A stretch of DNA of 64,000 bases from contig JAYSEK010000013.1 in NCBI GenBank assembly GCA_041913905.1, positions 60,335 to 124,334 of the forward strand, in the 5' to 3' direction. The position numbers were made by a program, and so were the translations under genes. This DNA comes from Roseateles_B sp041913905. GTDB lineage: Bacteria > Pseudomonadota > Gammaproteobacteria > Burkholderiales > Burkholderiaceae_C. Within the stretch, counting starts at the first letter, position 1. Every line of letters starts with the position of its first letter. The notes beneath the pieces were generated by a model. The model worked only from the letters and a program-made list of their open reading frames with translations. It ran no database searches and had not been told where the DNA came from. Below are positions 19,631 through 28,697 of the stretch, one piece after another.

Positions 19631-20998
19631 ATGAACCTCTCCGCCCTCACCGCCCTGTCTCCCCTGGACGGCCGCTATGCCTCGCGCATGGGCAGCCTGC
19701 GCCCGCTGCTGTCCGAGTTCGGCCTGATGCACCGCCGCGTGCAGGTCGAGGTCGAGTGGTTCATCGCCCTGTCGGACGCCGGCTTCGACGAGTTCAAGCC
19801 CCTGTCCGCCGGCGCCCGCGAGCTGCTGCGCGCCCTGGTGACGAACTTCGGCGAGGCCGATGCCCAGGCCATCAAGGACATCGAGAAGACCACCAACCAC
19901 GACGTCAAGGCCGTGGAGTACTGGATCAAGTCGCGCTTCGAGGGCCATGCCGAGCTCAAGGCCGCCGGCGAGTTCGTGCACTTCGCCTGCACCAGCGAGG
20001 ACATCAACAACACCAGCCACGGCCTGATGCTCAAGGCCGCCCGCCAGGACGTGCTCCTGCCGACGCTGGACCGCATCATCGAGAAGCTCACCGGCATGGC
20101 CCACAGCCTGGCCGCCGTGCCCATGCTCTCGCGCACCCACGGCCAGACCGCCAGCCCCACCACCGTGGGCAAGGAGATCGCCAACGTCGTGGCCCGCCTG
20201 CGCAATGCGCGCACCCGCATCGCCGACGTCAAGCTGCTGGCCAAGATGAACGGCGCCGTGGGCAACTACAACGCCCACCTGTCCGCCTGGCCCGCCTTCG
20301 ACTGGGAAGCCTTCAGCCAGCGCGTGATCGAGCAGCAGCTGGGCCTGACCTTCAACCCCTACACCATCCAGATCGAGCCGCACGACTACATGGCCGAGCT
20401 GTTCGACGCCGTGACGCGCGCCAACACCATCCTGATCGACTGGTCGCGCGATGTCTGGGGTTATGTGAGCCTGGGCTACTTCAAGCAGCGCACCAAGGCC
20501 GGCGAGATTGGCTCTTCGACCATGCCGCACAAGGTCAACCCCATCGACTTCGAGAACGCCGAGGGCAATTTCGGCCTGGCCAACGCCGTGCTGACCCACC
20601 TGAGCCAGAAGCTGCCCATCAGCCGCTGGCAGCGCGACCTGACCGACTCGACGGTGCTGCGCAATATGGGCGTGGGCCTGGGCTATGCGCTGCTGGGCTA
20701 TGACTCCCTGCTCAAGGGCCTGGACAAGCTGGAGGTCAACGAGGCCGCGCTGGCCGCCGACCTCGATGCCGCCTGGGAAGTGCTGGCCGAGCCCATCCAG
20801 ACCGTGATGCGCCGCTACGCGCTGCCCAACCCCTACGAGCGCCTGAAGGAACTGACGCGCGGCAAGGCCATCACGCGCGAGTCCATCCAGGACTTCATCC
20901 GCGGCCTGGAGCTGCCCGAGGCCGAGAAGGCCCGCCTGCTCGAACTGACGCCGGGCGGCTACACCGGCACGGCCGAAGCGCTGGCCCGCCGCATCTGA
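19631..20998 (+). CDS. purB: Adenylosuccinate lyase
   Basis: Purine-synthesis enzyme that cleaves fumarate from SAICAR and from adenylosuccinate. The 455-residue length is typical. Visible landmarks: TSEDINNTSHGL, SRTHGQTASPTTVGKE and the fumarase/aspartase superfamily signature GSSTMPHKVNPIDFENAEGN, whose loop carries the catalytic Ser (residue about 296). The start follows the last part of the divergent spacer; the lipoprotein gene lies divergently 165 bases upstream. Confidence 0.97.
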   Translation: MNLSALTALSPLDGRYASRMGSLRPLLSEFGLMHRRVQVEVEWFIALSDAGFDEFKPLSAGARELLRALVTNFGEADAQAIKDIEKTTNHDVKAVEYWIKSRFEGHAELKAAGEFVHFACTSEDINNTSHGLMLKAARQDVLLPTLDRIIEKLTGMAHSLAAVPMLSRTHGQTASPTTVGKEIANVVARLRNARTRIADVKLLAKMNGAVGNYNAHLSAWPAFDWEAFSQRVIEQQLGLTFNPYTIQIEPHDYMAELFDAVTRANTILIDWSRDVWGYVSLGYFKQRTKAGEIGSSTMPHKVNPIDFENAEGNFGLANAVLTHLSQKLPISRWQRDLTDSTVLRNMGVGLGYALLGYDSLLKGLDKLEVNEAALAADLDAAWEVLAEPIQTVMRRYALPNPYERLKELTRGKAITRESIQDFIRGLELPEAEKARLLELTPGGYTGTAEALARRI

Positions 20999-21029
20999 CC
21001 GGGCCCCGGGCTGCACAGGAGATCGACCG

Positions 21030-22229
21030 ATGAGCAGCCCCGCAGACAGCCCCGCCCGCTTCGGTACGCTGCGCCGCATCCCAGGCGGCATCTGGGTGCT
21101 GGGCTTCGTCAGCCTGCTGATGGACATCTCCTCGGAGATGATCCACAGCCTGCTGCCGCTGTTCATGGTGGGCAGCCTGGGCCTGAGCGCCACGGCCGTG
21201 GGCCTGATCGAAGGCGCGGCCGAGGCCACGGCCCTGATCGTCAAGATCTTCTCCGGCGCCCTGAGCGACCGCTGGGGGCGACGCAAGCCCCTGGCCCTGC
21301 TGGGCTACGGCCTGGGGGCGCTGAGCAAGCCGCTGTTCGCGCTGGCGCCCGGCGCAGGGCTGGTGATCACCGCACGCCTCAGCGACCGCATCGGCAAGGG
21401 CCTGCGCGGTGCCCCGCGCGACGCCCTGGTGGCGGACCTGGCGCCGCCCTCGCTGCGTGGAGCGGCCTTCGGCCTGCGTCAGTCGCTGGACACCGTGGGC
21501 GCCTTCCTCGGGCCGCTGCTGGCTGCGGCGCTGATGCTGCTGTGGGCGGGCGACTTCCGGGCCGTGTTCTGGGTGGCCTGCCTGCCGGCGCTGGCCTGCG
21601 TGCTGCTGCTGGCCCTGGGCGTTCGCGAACCCGCGCCGGCCGTGGCCGAGCGGCGGCCCAATCCGCTGAGTCGGGCGCAGCTGCGCCAGCTGGGCCCGGC
21701 CTTCTGGTGGGTGGCCAGCCTGGGCGCGCTCTTCACCCTGGCGCGCTTCAGCGAGGCCTTCCTCGTGCTGCGTGCCCAGCAGCAGGGCGTGCCGCTGGCC
21801 ATCGTGCCCTTGGTGATGGTGGCGATGAATGTGGTCTACGCGGCCTGCGCCTACCCCTTCGGCAAGCTGGCCGACCGCCTGCCCGCGACGCGCTTGCTGG
21901 CCGCCAGCCTGCTGGTGCTGCTGGTCGCGCAGGCGCTGCTGGGATGGGCCCAGGGATGGCCCTGGGTGCTGGCCGGCGTGGCCTTGTGGGGCGTGCACCT
22001 GGGGCTCAGCCAGGGTCTGCTCGCCGCCCTCGTGGCCGAGGTGGCGCCGGCCGCGCTGCGCGGCACGGCCTATGGCTTCTTCAATCTCCTCTGCGGCCTG
22101 GCCATGCTGCTCTCGGGCGGGCTGGCCGGCTGGCTGTGGGACGGCCTGGGGCCGGGCAGCACCTTCGCCATGGGCGGCCTGTGCAGCCTGCTGGCCCTGA
22201 TGGCGCTGGGGCTGCGGCCCCGCGCCTGA
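21030..22229 (+). CDS. Major facilitator superfamily transporter
   Basis: A 399-residue inner-membrane transporter with 12 likely membrane segments. The MFS motif A is visible after segment 2 (GALSDRWGRRKPLALLGYGLGALSK), and an equivalent lies in the second half (GKLADRLPATRLL). The pattern LSDRIGKGLRGAPRDALVAD between segments 4 and 5 resembles a widespread group of uncharacterised efflux-like MFS proteins. The substrate is unknown. It lies 31 bases after purB with a good ribosome site (AGGAGATCGACCG), so read-through from purB is possible. Confidence 0.88.
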   Translation: MSSPADSPARFGTLRRIPGGIWVLGFVSLLMDISSEMIHSLLPLFMVGSLGLSATAVGLIEGAAEATALIVKIFSGALSDRWGRRKPLALLGYGLGALSKPLFALAPGAGLVITARLSDRIGKGLRGAPRDALVADLAPPSLRGAAFGLRQSLDTVGAFLGPLLAAALMLLWAGDFRAVFWVACLPALACVLLLALGVREPAPAVAERRPNPLSRAQLRQLGPAFWWVASLGALFTLARFSEAFLVLRAQQQGVPLAIVPLVMVAMNVVYAACAYPFGKLADRLPATRLLAASLLVLLVAQALLGWAQGWPWVLAGVALWGVHLGLSQGLLAALVAEVAPAALRGTAYGFFNLLCGLAMLLSGGLAGWLWDGLGPGSTFAMGGLCSLLALMALGLRPRA

Positions 22230-22234
22230 AACGG

Positions 22235-22258
22235 CTGAAGCGGCTGAAACGGCTTCAG
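22235..22258. terminator. Hairpin at the meeting point of two convergent genes
   Basis: CTGAAGC and GCTTCAG form a perfect 7-bp inverted repeat around a 10-base loop, inside a short run of repeated GGCTGAA(A/G)C units. It overlaps the stop codon of the minus-strand gene. No T-run is present. Confidence 0.45.
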
Positions 22259-22953
22259 CGCACCACGCCTTCCGCGAACCACTGGCCCCAGACGGCCGCC
22301 TGCAGCCGCTCGTCGGCACGGCCGGGCAGGCGGGCGAGCGCGGCTTGCAGCGGCGCTTCGTCGTTGCCGGCACGGAACAGCACGTGATCGATGGGGCCGG
22401 CCTCCATGGCATACCAGGCGCCCAGGGTGCCATCGTCGATCAAGGCCTGCAGCGCGGCATCAAGCTGCTGCCGCTCCTCGGCCCGCAGCGCCGCTGCGCC
22501 GGACAGCATCACGATGCGGTTCTCGACGATCTTCTTCAGGTTCAGCCCGGTGGTGTTCAGCTCCTTCCTTGCCAGGCAGGGCTGGGCATTGAGCGTCATG
22601 TGCCCGTGGGCCACGTACTCGTCTTCGTCGAAGTAGTGGCGCAGGGTGTCCAGATCGGGGGCCCGCACGACGACGATGCCGCGCTTGTGCTGCGAGGGGT
22701 CGCGCATGGGGCCGGCCGCGAAGAGCTTGCCCTGGGCGAAGAGGCGCTCGAAATTGGCGATGTGCCCCTTCTGCATGGCCATCACCCGCTCCTTGTCCGG
22801 CGGGGTGGGAATGCCGCGTTCCAGGAAGACGAACCAGTCGCGGCCAGGCACGGGTGGGGGCTCCTGGGCGCCGGCCACGGCGCTCAGGAGCAGCGTCTGC
22901 CCGCCCAGGCTCAGGCCGGCGAGCCGCAATAGCAGGGAACGTCGAGGGATCAT
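22255..22953 (-). CDS. Exported YciI-like domain protein
   Basis: A 232-residue protein with a Tat-like or Sec signal (MIPRRSLLLRLAGLSLGG...AGAQE). The YCII-related ferredoxin-like fold appears twice: FVFLERGI...HIANFERLFAQGKLFAAGPM...GIVVVRA at about 40-110, and a second, weaker copy after residue 130. YciI proteins are small putative enzymes of unknown reaction, with conserved His and Asp. The secreted, doubled form is less common. The start at 22953 is chosen because it gives the signal peptide; the longer frame overlaps the divergent gene at 23060. Confidence 0.75.
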   Translation of the reverse strand: MIPRRSLLLRLAGLSLGGQTLLLSAVAGAQEPPPVPGRDWFVFLERGIPTPPDKERVMAMQKGHIANFERLFAQGKLFAAGPMRDPSQHKRGIVVVRAPDLDTLRHYFDEDEYVAHGHMTLNAQPCLARKELNTTGLNLKKIVENRIVMLSGAAALRAEERQQLDAALQALIDDGTLGAWYAMEAGPIDHVLFRAGNDEAPLQAALARLPGRADERLQAAVWGQWFAEGVVR

Positions 22954-23059
22954 GGCGATTCCTTTCCGGGCTCGGCGCAGGGGATGTACCCCAGAGCGGA
23001 TCCGGCTGGGCTGATCATAATCACGCCTGCCCGGCATCAGGGACCACAAGGGAGGGATC

Positions 23060-25960
23060 ATGAGAATTGGCCAACAAGGCCGCGCAGGCCTGTTGAAGGC
23101 CCGCCATGCAACGGCGCTGCTGCTGGCGCTGTGCACCGCAGGACATGTCGCCTGGGCGGCCACGCCCAAGCCGGCGGTTTCCGCCAAGGGCGTGCCGGCC
23201 GCCATCGCGCCGACCGCCTCGCCAGAGGTACAGATCGCGCCCGTGCCGGCCTGGGTGCAGGCGCTGCCGGTCGACCCCGCCATGCAGCTGCCCGCTGCGC
23301 CCGTGCAACTGCTGCTGGCCGATCGCCAGACGCGTCTGGATCCTGCGGGCACGGTGCGCTTCTCGCGCTGGCTGCGTCGCATCAACGACAGCGCCGGCCT
23401 GCAGAAGGGGGCGCAGATAGAGGTCGAGTTCGACCCCAGCTTCCAGCGCCTGAGCTGGCACCGGCTGGACGTGATCCGCGACGGCAAGCGCATCAACCGC
23501 CTGGACCGCCGCGCCATCAAGCTGCTGCTGCGCGAGAAGCAACTGGAGCAGCAGCAGCTCGACGGACGCATGACAGCCTCCGTCGTGCTGGAGGATCTGC
23601 GTCCGGGCGACCAGATCGAATGGGCCTACAGCTTGCGCGGTGACAACCCCGTCTTCGGCGGCAAGTTCGTCGAGCAGGTCTGGCTGAGCAGCAGCCAGGG
23701 CCCCATCGGACTGACCCGCTACCGCCTGCTCGCGCCGGCGGCGCGGCCCCTGCAATTCCAGGTTCGTGAGCAGGGCGTCGAGGTGGCCGAGAGCAGCCTG
23801 TTCGGGCAGGTCGAACGCGTGTGGACCCGTCGCGCGGTGCCGCAGTTCGTGTTCGACCCCAGCGTACCGGCCTGGGCCTACGGCGCCGACCTGCTGCAGA
23901 TCAGCGAGTTCGCGAACTGGGCGGATGTAGCGGCCTGGGCGCAGCAGCTGTTCGCCGAGGCCAGCAAGCCCTCCGCGGAGGTGGACGCCTTCCTCCGCCA
24001 ACTGGGCGAACAGGATGCCGATCCGCAGCGCCGCCTAGCACTGGCACTGGATTTCGTGCAGCGCGACATCCGCTACTTCGGCACCGAGATCGGCGCGAGC
24101 TCGCACCAGCCGGCGGCCAGCGCCCTGGTGCTGCAGCGGCGCTTCGGCGACTGCAAGGACAAGACCAACCTGATGGTGCAGGTGGCGCGCGCGCTGGGCT
24201 TCAAGGCCGAACCGGTGCTGGTCAACACGGGGCTGAAGGCGCATACCGCCGAGCAGCTGCCCAGCCCCCTGGCCTTCGACCATGTCATCGTGCGGCTGAC
24301 ACTGGGCGAGCAGCAACTGTGGCTGGACCCGACCCGCCATCTGCAGACCGGTGCCCTCGCGGCACGCAGCGTCACCGGTCTCGGACGCGGGCTGTTGGCC
24401 CGGGCGGCCGAGCAGGAACTCGTGGCCATCCCGGACGGTCAGAGCCTCGTGCGCATGGACAGCTCGGACCTCTGGGTCTTTCCGAGCAAGCTGGCGCCGG
24501 GCACGCTGCAGTCGAGCACTGTCTATCGGGGCGAGATGGCCGAGTGGCTGCGCGAGATGCGAGCCTCCCTGCCCGCTGAGGAGTGGCAGAAGATCCTGCG
24601 TGGCGAGCTGCTGCGTCTGTACCCCACGCTGGTCGCCGACGGTGATCTGGCGGTAGAGGAGGTGCCTGAGGACAACGCGATCCGGGTTCGGGGTCATTAC
24701 CGGGTCGGCGAGGAGTTCTGGCGCCTGGCGGATGCCACGCTGCAGGGTGAAGTCGGGCTGGGCAGCCTGGCGGCCCTGCTGCGCCTCAATGACCAGAATC
24801 CCAGAACCCAGGCCATGAACTTCGGCATGCCCGGCCGCTATCTTCACGTCACCCAGCTCGACTTCGGCAGCAAGCGGCTCCCCGCCTCGACGTCGAAGGC
24901 GGAGGACAAGGGCGAGGCCTTCGACCTGCAGGTGCGCTACAGGGTCGAGCCGCAGCGCGTCCAGATCGAGGGCGAACTGCAGGTGAAGCAGCCCGTGATC
25001 GAACCCGCGCAGTGGAAGGCTCATCGGGACCGGTTGGTCCGGATCTGGCCCAAGCTGTCCAGCGTCATACGCCTGCCCACGGTGGATCTGGAGGGTCAGG
25101 CCGTGCTGCGCGAGCGCCTGCAGACCTTGCCCCAGGACCTGGCCAAGCTGCAACCGCCCTTGAAGACACGCGTGCAGGTCCAGTCTTACGTGGAGGCCCT
25201 GATCAAGGACTACATTGTCGGCGCCGACCAGCTGCCGCCCAAGCCGCGGGCCCAGCTGCTGCTGGACCTGGCCGTCGCGCAGGACCACCTGGGCCACTTC
25301 AGGGCCGCCGAGCGCAGCCTGGCCCAGGCCCAGGCCATCGACCCCGGCAATGCGGGCATCCTGGCCGCGCAGGCGGTGAACGCCTTCTCACAAGGCCAGG
25401 ATGAGCGCGCCCTGGACTTCGCCAGCCAGGCCCTGACGCTGGATCCTGCGGGCATCGCGCCCCGCTACACCCGGGTCCACGCCCTGTACTTCCTGGAGCG
25501 CTACGAGGACGCCGCCCGGGAGCTGGCCACCCTGCTGCAGCGCGCGGAGCCGGGCGAGCAGCGCTATGCCCTGCTGTGGCGCCACCTGGTGGCCCGCCGC
25601 CAGGGCCAGCCCCTGCCTGAGGCGGTGCCGGGCGAAGGCACGGCGGACGAGGCGGACGCCTGGCCCTTGCCCATCCTGCAGCTGTACCGTGGCGAGCTGG
25701 ACTTCGCGGCCGCCCTCAAGCTCGCCCGGGCCAAGCCCGAGTCCGCGCTGGGTCGGGAGTGCGAGCTCTACTTCTTTGCCGCCCAGCAGGCCTTGGCCGA
25801 GGGCCGGCAGGCGCAGGCGCGCGCCTGGCTCAAGTCCGCCGTGGACACGGGGGTCGTGGAGTTCATCGAGTACAACATGGCCCGTCGCGAGGTGGCGCGC
25901 CTGGAGAAGCTGCCGAATGCCGTCCGCGATCAGGGCGCTCGCAGGTTGCAGGGCCAGTGA
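23060..25960 (+). CDS. DUF3857/transglutaminase-like protein with C-terminal TPRs
   Basis: A 966-residue exported protein (signal near residues 15-35, ending AWAA). The N-terminal DUF3857 domain (about 75-260) is followed by a transglutaminase-like domain with an intact triad: Cys365 (FGDCKDKTNLM), His408 (FDHVIV) and Asp423 (WLDPTRH). A beta-rich DUF2569/DUF3858-like stretch and then several TPRs (about 710-870) follow. The family is broad and its substrate is unknown; some members act as cysteine proteases or amidases. The final 31 bases overlap the convergent histidine kinase gene tail to tail. Confidence 0.88.
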   Translation: MRIGQQGRAGLLKARHATALLLALCTAGHVAWAATPKPAVSAKGVPAAIAPTASPEVQIAPVPAWVQALPVDPAMQLPAAPVQLLLADRQTRLDPAGTVRFSRWLRRINDSAGLQKGAQIEVEFDPSFQRLSWHRLDVIRDGKRINRLDRRAIKLLLREKQLEQQQLDGRMTASVVLEDLRPGDQIEWAYSLRGDNPVFGGKFVEQVWLSSSQGPIGLTRYRLLAPAARPLQFQVREQGVEVAESSLFGQVERVWTRRAVPQFVFDPSVPAWAYGADLLQISEFANWADVAAWAQQLFAEASKPSAEVDAFLRQLGEQDADPQRRLALALDFVQRDIRYFGTEIGASSHQPAASALVLQRRFGDCKDKTNLMVQVARALGFKAEPVLVNTGLKAHTAEQLPSPLAFDHVIVRLTLGEQQLWLDPTRHLQTGALAARSVTGLGRGLLARAAEQELVAIPDGQSLVRMDSSDLWVFPSKLAPGTLQSSTVYRGEMAEWLREMRASLPAEEWQKILRGELLRLYPTLVADGDLAVEEVPEDNAIRVRGHYRVGEEFWRLADATLQGEVGLGSLAALLRLNDQNPRTQAMNFGMPGRYLHVTQLDFGSKRLPASTSKAEDKGEAFDLQVRYRVEPQRVQIEGELQVKQPVIEPAQWKAHRDRLVRIWPKLSSVIRLPTVDLEGQAVLRERLQTLPQDLAKLQPPLKTRVQVQSYVEALIKDYIVGADQLPPKPRAQLLLDLAVAQDHLGHFRAAERSLAQAQAIDPGNAGILAAQAVNAFSQGQDERALDFASQALTLDPAGIAPRYTRVHALYFLERYEDAARELATLLQRAEPGEQRYALLWRHLVARRQGQPLPEAVPGEGTADEADAWPLPILQLYRGELDFAAALKLARAKPESALGRECELYFFAAQQALAEGRQAQARAWLKSAVDTGVVEFIEYNMARREVARLEKLPNAVRDQGARRLQGQ

Positions 25961-27270
25961 ATCAGCAGCCGCGCGCCGCCCAGCTCGGGCGCGCGCTGCA
26001 TCAGGGCCTCGCCGCCGTGGCTCTCGGCCACATGGCGCACGATGGCCAGGCCCAGGCCGAAGCCCCGCGAGCGGCGGTGGCGCTCCAGGCGCTTGAAGGG
26101 CGTGAAGACCAGCTCGCGCAGCGCCTCGGGCACGCCCTCGCCGTCGTCGTCGATGGCCAGCCAGATCTGCCCCTGGTCCAGCCAGGCCTGCAGGCAGATG
26201 CGCGAGCGGGCGTGGCGGGCGGCATTGCGCAGGCCGTTGCGCAGCGCGTAGGGCAGGATTTGCGCATCGAAGGGCAAAGGCTCAGCGGGCAGCTTCAGGG
26301 CCAGGCTCAGGGCCTTGCCGTCCAACAGCGGGCGCAGGCTCTCGGACTCGCGGTTCAGCAGTTCGAGGAGGTCGCCGGGCTCGGGCTTGGCGCTCAGCGC
26401 GCCGGTGTCCAGCCGGGCCAGCATGAGGCTGGCATCGATCAGGCCTTCCAGCTCCTCGATGTCGCGCTCGCAGGCCTGGACCTTGGCTTCGCGCCGCGTG
26501 GCGTCGTCCTCGTCGATCAGCGCGTCGATGGCAAAGCGCAGGCGCGCCAGCGGCGTGCGCAGCTCGTGCGAGACCGCGCCGGTCAGCTCGCGCTGGCTGG
26601 CCAGGGCGGCGGCCAGCCGCTGCAGCGTGGAGCGGATGGCATGCGCCAGCGGTGCGAAGAGCCGGCTGCGCGGGCGGGGCAGGGGCGTGTCGAAATGGCC
26701 GGCGCTGATCTGGTCGGCCGCGGCCTGCAGCTCGCGAAAGTCGCGCCAGGCCGGCCGCAGCAGCCACCAGGCCAGACCCATCACGGCGAGGGCCAGCGCC
26801 AGCGCCGTGAAGAGCTGCAGCCACAGCTCGCGCGGCAGCTGCCAGGACTGGCCCGGCCGCCAGTCGGCGTTGAGCGGGCCCAGCTGCAGCACGGCATCGC
26901 CTTTGGGATCCAGCCGCGCGTAGACCCGTCGGTTGAGGCCCACCACCACCAGCTCGCCGCGCAGCAGCTGTTCCTGGCGTGCGCCGCTGAGATCCTGCAT
27001 GCGCACCAGGCTCACGGGGTAGGCGAAGGTGCGGTCCAGCTGCCGGATGCGCGCCTCGCGCGCCTTGGGGTCCAGCGGCCGCAGCTCGTTGACCAGCACA
27101 TCCACGGTGCCGCGCATGAAGCGCTTCACGTAGTCCGCCGTGAACTGGTCGACGGCCACCGCCACCAGCCCCTGGGCCATCAGCATCAGCGTCAGCACCG
27201 CCAGGCCCAGGCCCAGCGCGATGCGCGCCAGGGGCGAGGGCTTGAAACCGAGTCGTGGCAGGCGAAGCAT
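25930..27270 (-). CDS. Sensor histidine kinase, OmpR-system partner
   Basis: A 446-residue inner-membrane kinase: membrane segment 1 near residues 22-44, a periplasmic sensor of about 110 residues, membrane segment 2 near 155-175, HAMP, a HisKA dimerisation domain with phospho-His235 (GAVSHELRTPLARL), and an HATPase domain with N box (NGLRNAARHA) and G boxes (DDDGEGVPEAL, GFGLGLAIVRHVAESHGG). The partner regulator lies upstream on the same strand, separated by a 198-base structured spacer. The signal is unknown. Confidence 0.92.
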   Translation of the reverse strand: MLRLPRLGFKPSPLARIALGLGLAVLTLMLMAQGLVAVAVDQFTADYVKRFMRGTVDVLVNELRPLDPKAREARIRQLDRTFAYPVSLVRMQDLSGARQEQLLRGELVVVGLNRRVYARLDPKGDAVLQLGPLNADWRPGQSWQLPRELWLQLFTALALALAVMGLAWWLLRPAWRDFRELQAAADQISAGHFDTPLPRPRSRLFAPLAHAIRSTLQRLAAALASQRELTGAVSHELRTPLARLRFAIDALIDEDDATRREAKVQACERDIEELEGLIDASLMLARLDTGALSAKPEPGDLLELLNRESESLRPLLDGKALSLALKLPAEPLPFDAQILPYALRNGLRNAARHARSRICLQAWLDQGQIWLAIDDDGEGVPEALRELVFTPFKRLERHRRSRGFGLGLAIVRHVAESHGGEALMQRAPELGGARLLIHWPCNLRAP

Positions 27271-27468
27271 GGGATGCAATTGGATGGGCCGAACGGCCCC
27301 ATCCGGCTCAGCGGCGCCCGAGGATCCGGCTTTGCCGGTCCTACGGGCGCGCCCCCTTGAGGGGCTGAGGCGGGACACAATCGGTCCGCCGATTGTGCCT
27401 GCCGAAGGGCCAGGCCTCTGGCCTGGCGCGGCCTGCAAGGCCGGCGAAGCCGGTAGGGGGTGGATGAA
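27271..27468. repeat. Structured intergenic repeat, copy 1
   Basis: The spacer between response regulator and kinase is full of inverted repeats, including a perfect CACAATCGG-TCCG-CCGATTGTG hairpin (27376-27397). It shares GGATCCGGCT(T/C)TGCCGG, GCGC-CCCCT..GGGG and GCGAAGC..GTAGGGGG blocks, in the same order, with the spacer at 33390-33519. This points to a dispersed repeat family placed directly after stop codons. Confidence 0.6.
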
Positions 27469-28170
27469 TCACGGCACGAAGAGATAGCCCTGACCGCGAA
27501 CGGTTTTGATGCGCTCCGGCGCATGGGCATCATCGCCCAGCTTCTTGCGCAGGCGCGAGACGCGGGCGTCGATGGCGCGGTCCAGGCCGTCGAACTCCAG
27601 CCCGCGCAGGCCCTGCATGATGTCCTCGCGCGAGACCACCTGGCCGGCGCGGCGCGCAAGGAACAGCAGCAGCTCGTATTCGGCGGTGGTCAGCTCCACC
27701 GGCTCGCCCTTGACGCGCAGCTCGCGTGCGGCGGGGCGGATCTGCACCGGGCCGAAGTTCATGTCGTCCACCGGCTCGGCCGTCGCCGCAGGCGCTGTGG
27801 CCGGCGCATCGCGGCGCAGCAGGGCCTTGAGCCGGGCCAGCAGCACGCGCGGCGCCACGGGCTTGGCGATGTAGTCGTCCGCACCGCCTTCCAGTCCCAG
27901 CACCTGGTCGATGTCGTCGTCGCGGGCGGTCAGCATCACGATGCGGCCCTTGAAGGCGCGGCGGACGTCGCGCAGCACGTCGAAACCGTCCTTGCCGGGC
28001 AGGTGACCGTCCAGCAGCACCACGTCGAAGGCCTGGGCACGCATGCGGGCCTCACCCTCGGCGCCATCGCTGCAGCATTCGACGGCATAGCCGGCCTTGC
28101 GCAGGGCCTCGGCCACCAGGGCGGCCAGGCGGTCGTCGTCTTCTACGAGGAGGATGCGTGCGGGGTCCAT
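27469..28170 (-). CDS. OmpR-family response regulator
   Basis: A 233-residue DNA-binding regulator. The receiver has the acidic cluster EDDD (residues 10-13), phospho-acceptor Asp54 (VVLLDGHLPG) and the conserved Lys in DYIAKPVAPR. The C-terminal winged helix (about 135-230) ends RIKTVRGQGYLFVP, typical of the OmpR/PhoB group. It is the first gene of the pair with the kinase downstream. The start at 28170 is chosen because the receiver starts at once; an upstream ATG at 28242 adds 24 non-conserved residues. Confidence 0.93.
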   Translation of the reverse strand: MDPARILLVEDDDRLAALVAEALRKAGYAVECCSDGAEGEARMRAQAFDVVLLDGHLPGKDGFDVLRDVRRAFKGRIVMLTARDDDIDQVLGLEGGADDYIAKPVAPRVLLARLKALLRRDAPATAPAATAEPVDDMNFGPVQIRPAARELRVKGEPVELTTAEYELLLFLARRAGQVVSREDIMQGLRGLEFDGLDRAIDARVSRLRKKLGDDAHAPERIKTVRGQGYLFVP

Positions 28171-28238
28171 GTCAGGGGTCAGCAATGTGGTATGAGAAGC
28201 GAAGCATCTAGGGGCGGGTACTTGAGGCTTAATGGGAG

Positions 28239-28697
28239 TCACGGGTGTCGCGCGTACCCGTCCAAGTCCCCATCAACCGTCCATATTCGAACCTCGCTCA
28301 TCGGGAAGCGTTCGCACAGCTGCTCCCAGGCCTTGACGATGGACAGGTCACCCATGCCGATCTGCCGCATCGCGTGCTCGGGAAAGTCATCGAGCCAAGT
28401 CAAGAGCTGCGCATCGCCAGGAAAGCTCATGGGCTTCCACGGGGCTTCATCCCTCAGTGCCGCACGGACAGTCGCCACGAACCTTTCAGCGACGTCCCGA
28501 CGGACTTGACCACTGGTCTTGATATTTGCAATGTGGTTGCCTGTTTCGACAACGGCCGCCATTGGTATGAACAGGGAATCACCGCTCAGGATCAAGTCCT
28601 CAAATTGTTCGAGGATCGCGTCGCGGTGCTCGTTCCTTCCCGGTACATCAAGTACGTTTAGAAGCACTGAGGTATCGACCAGAACCAGGCTGCTCAT
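28239..28697 (-). CDS. PIN-domain putative ribonuclease
   Basis: A 152-residue protein with the four acidic positions of PIN nucleases: Asp8 (VLVDTSVLLN), Glu51 (VVETGNH), Asp117 (GMGDLSIV) and Asp142 (TVDGDLDGY). PIN domains bind Mg2+ or Mn2+ and cut RNA, often as VapC-type toxins. No antitoxin-like small gene is adjacent. Instead the ATPase gene overlaps its start by 4 bases (ATGA), so the two are translated together. The base composition is clearly less GC-rich than that of the neighbours (32 of 60 bases G or C at 28501-28560), suggesting acquisition. Confidence 0.82.
   Translation of the reverse strand: MSSLVLVDTSVLLNVLDVPGRNEHRDAILEQFEDLILSGDSLFIPMAAVVETGNHIANIKTSGQVRRDVAERFVATVRAALRDEAPWKPMSFPGDAQLLTWLDDFPEHAMRQIGMGDLSIVKAWEQLCERFPMSEVRIWTVDGDLDGYARHP

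Noticed and set aside
19466..21286. In-frame extension of the NodB/caspase gene through the purB region
   Set aside because: It runs antisense to purB and the product is low-complexity. The Met at 19465 starts a proper lipoprotein signal.
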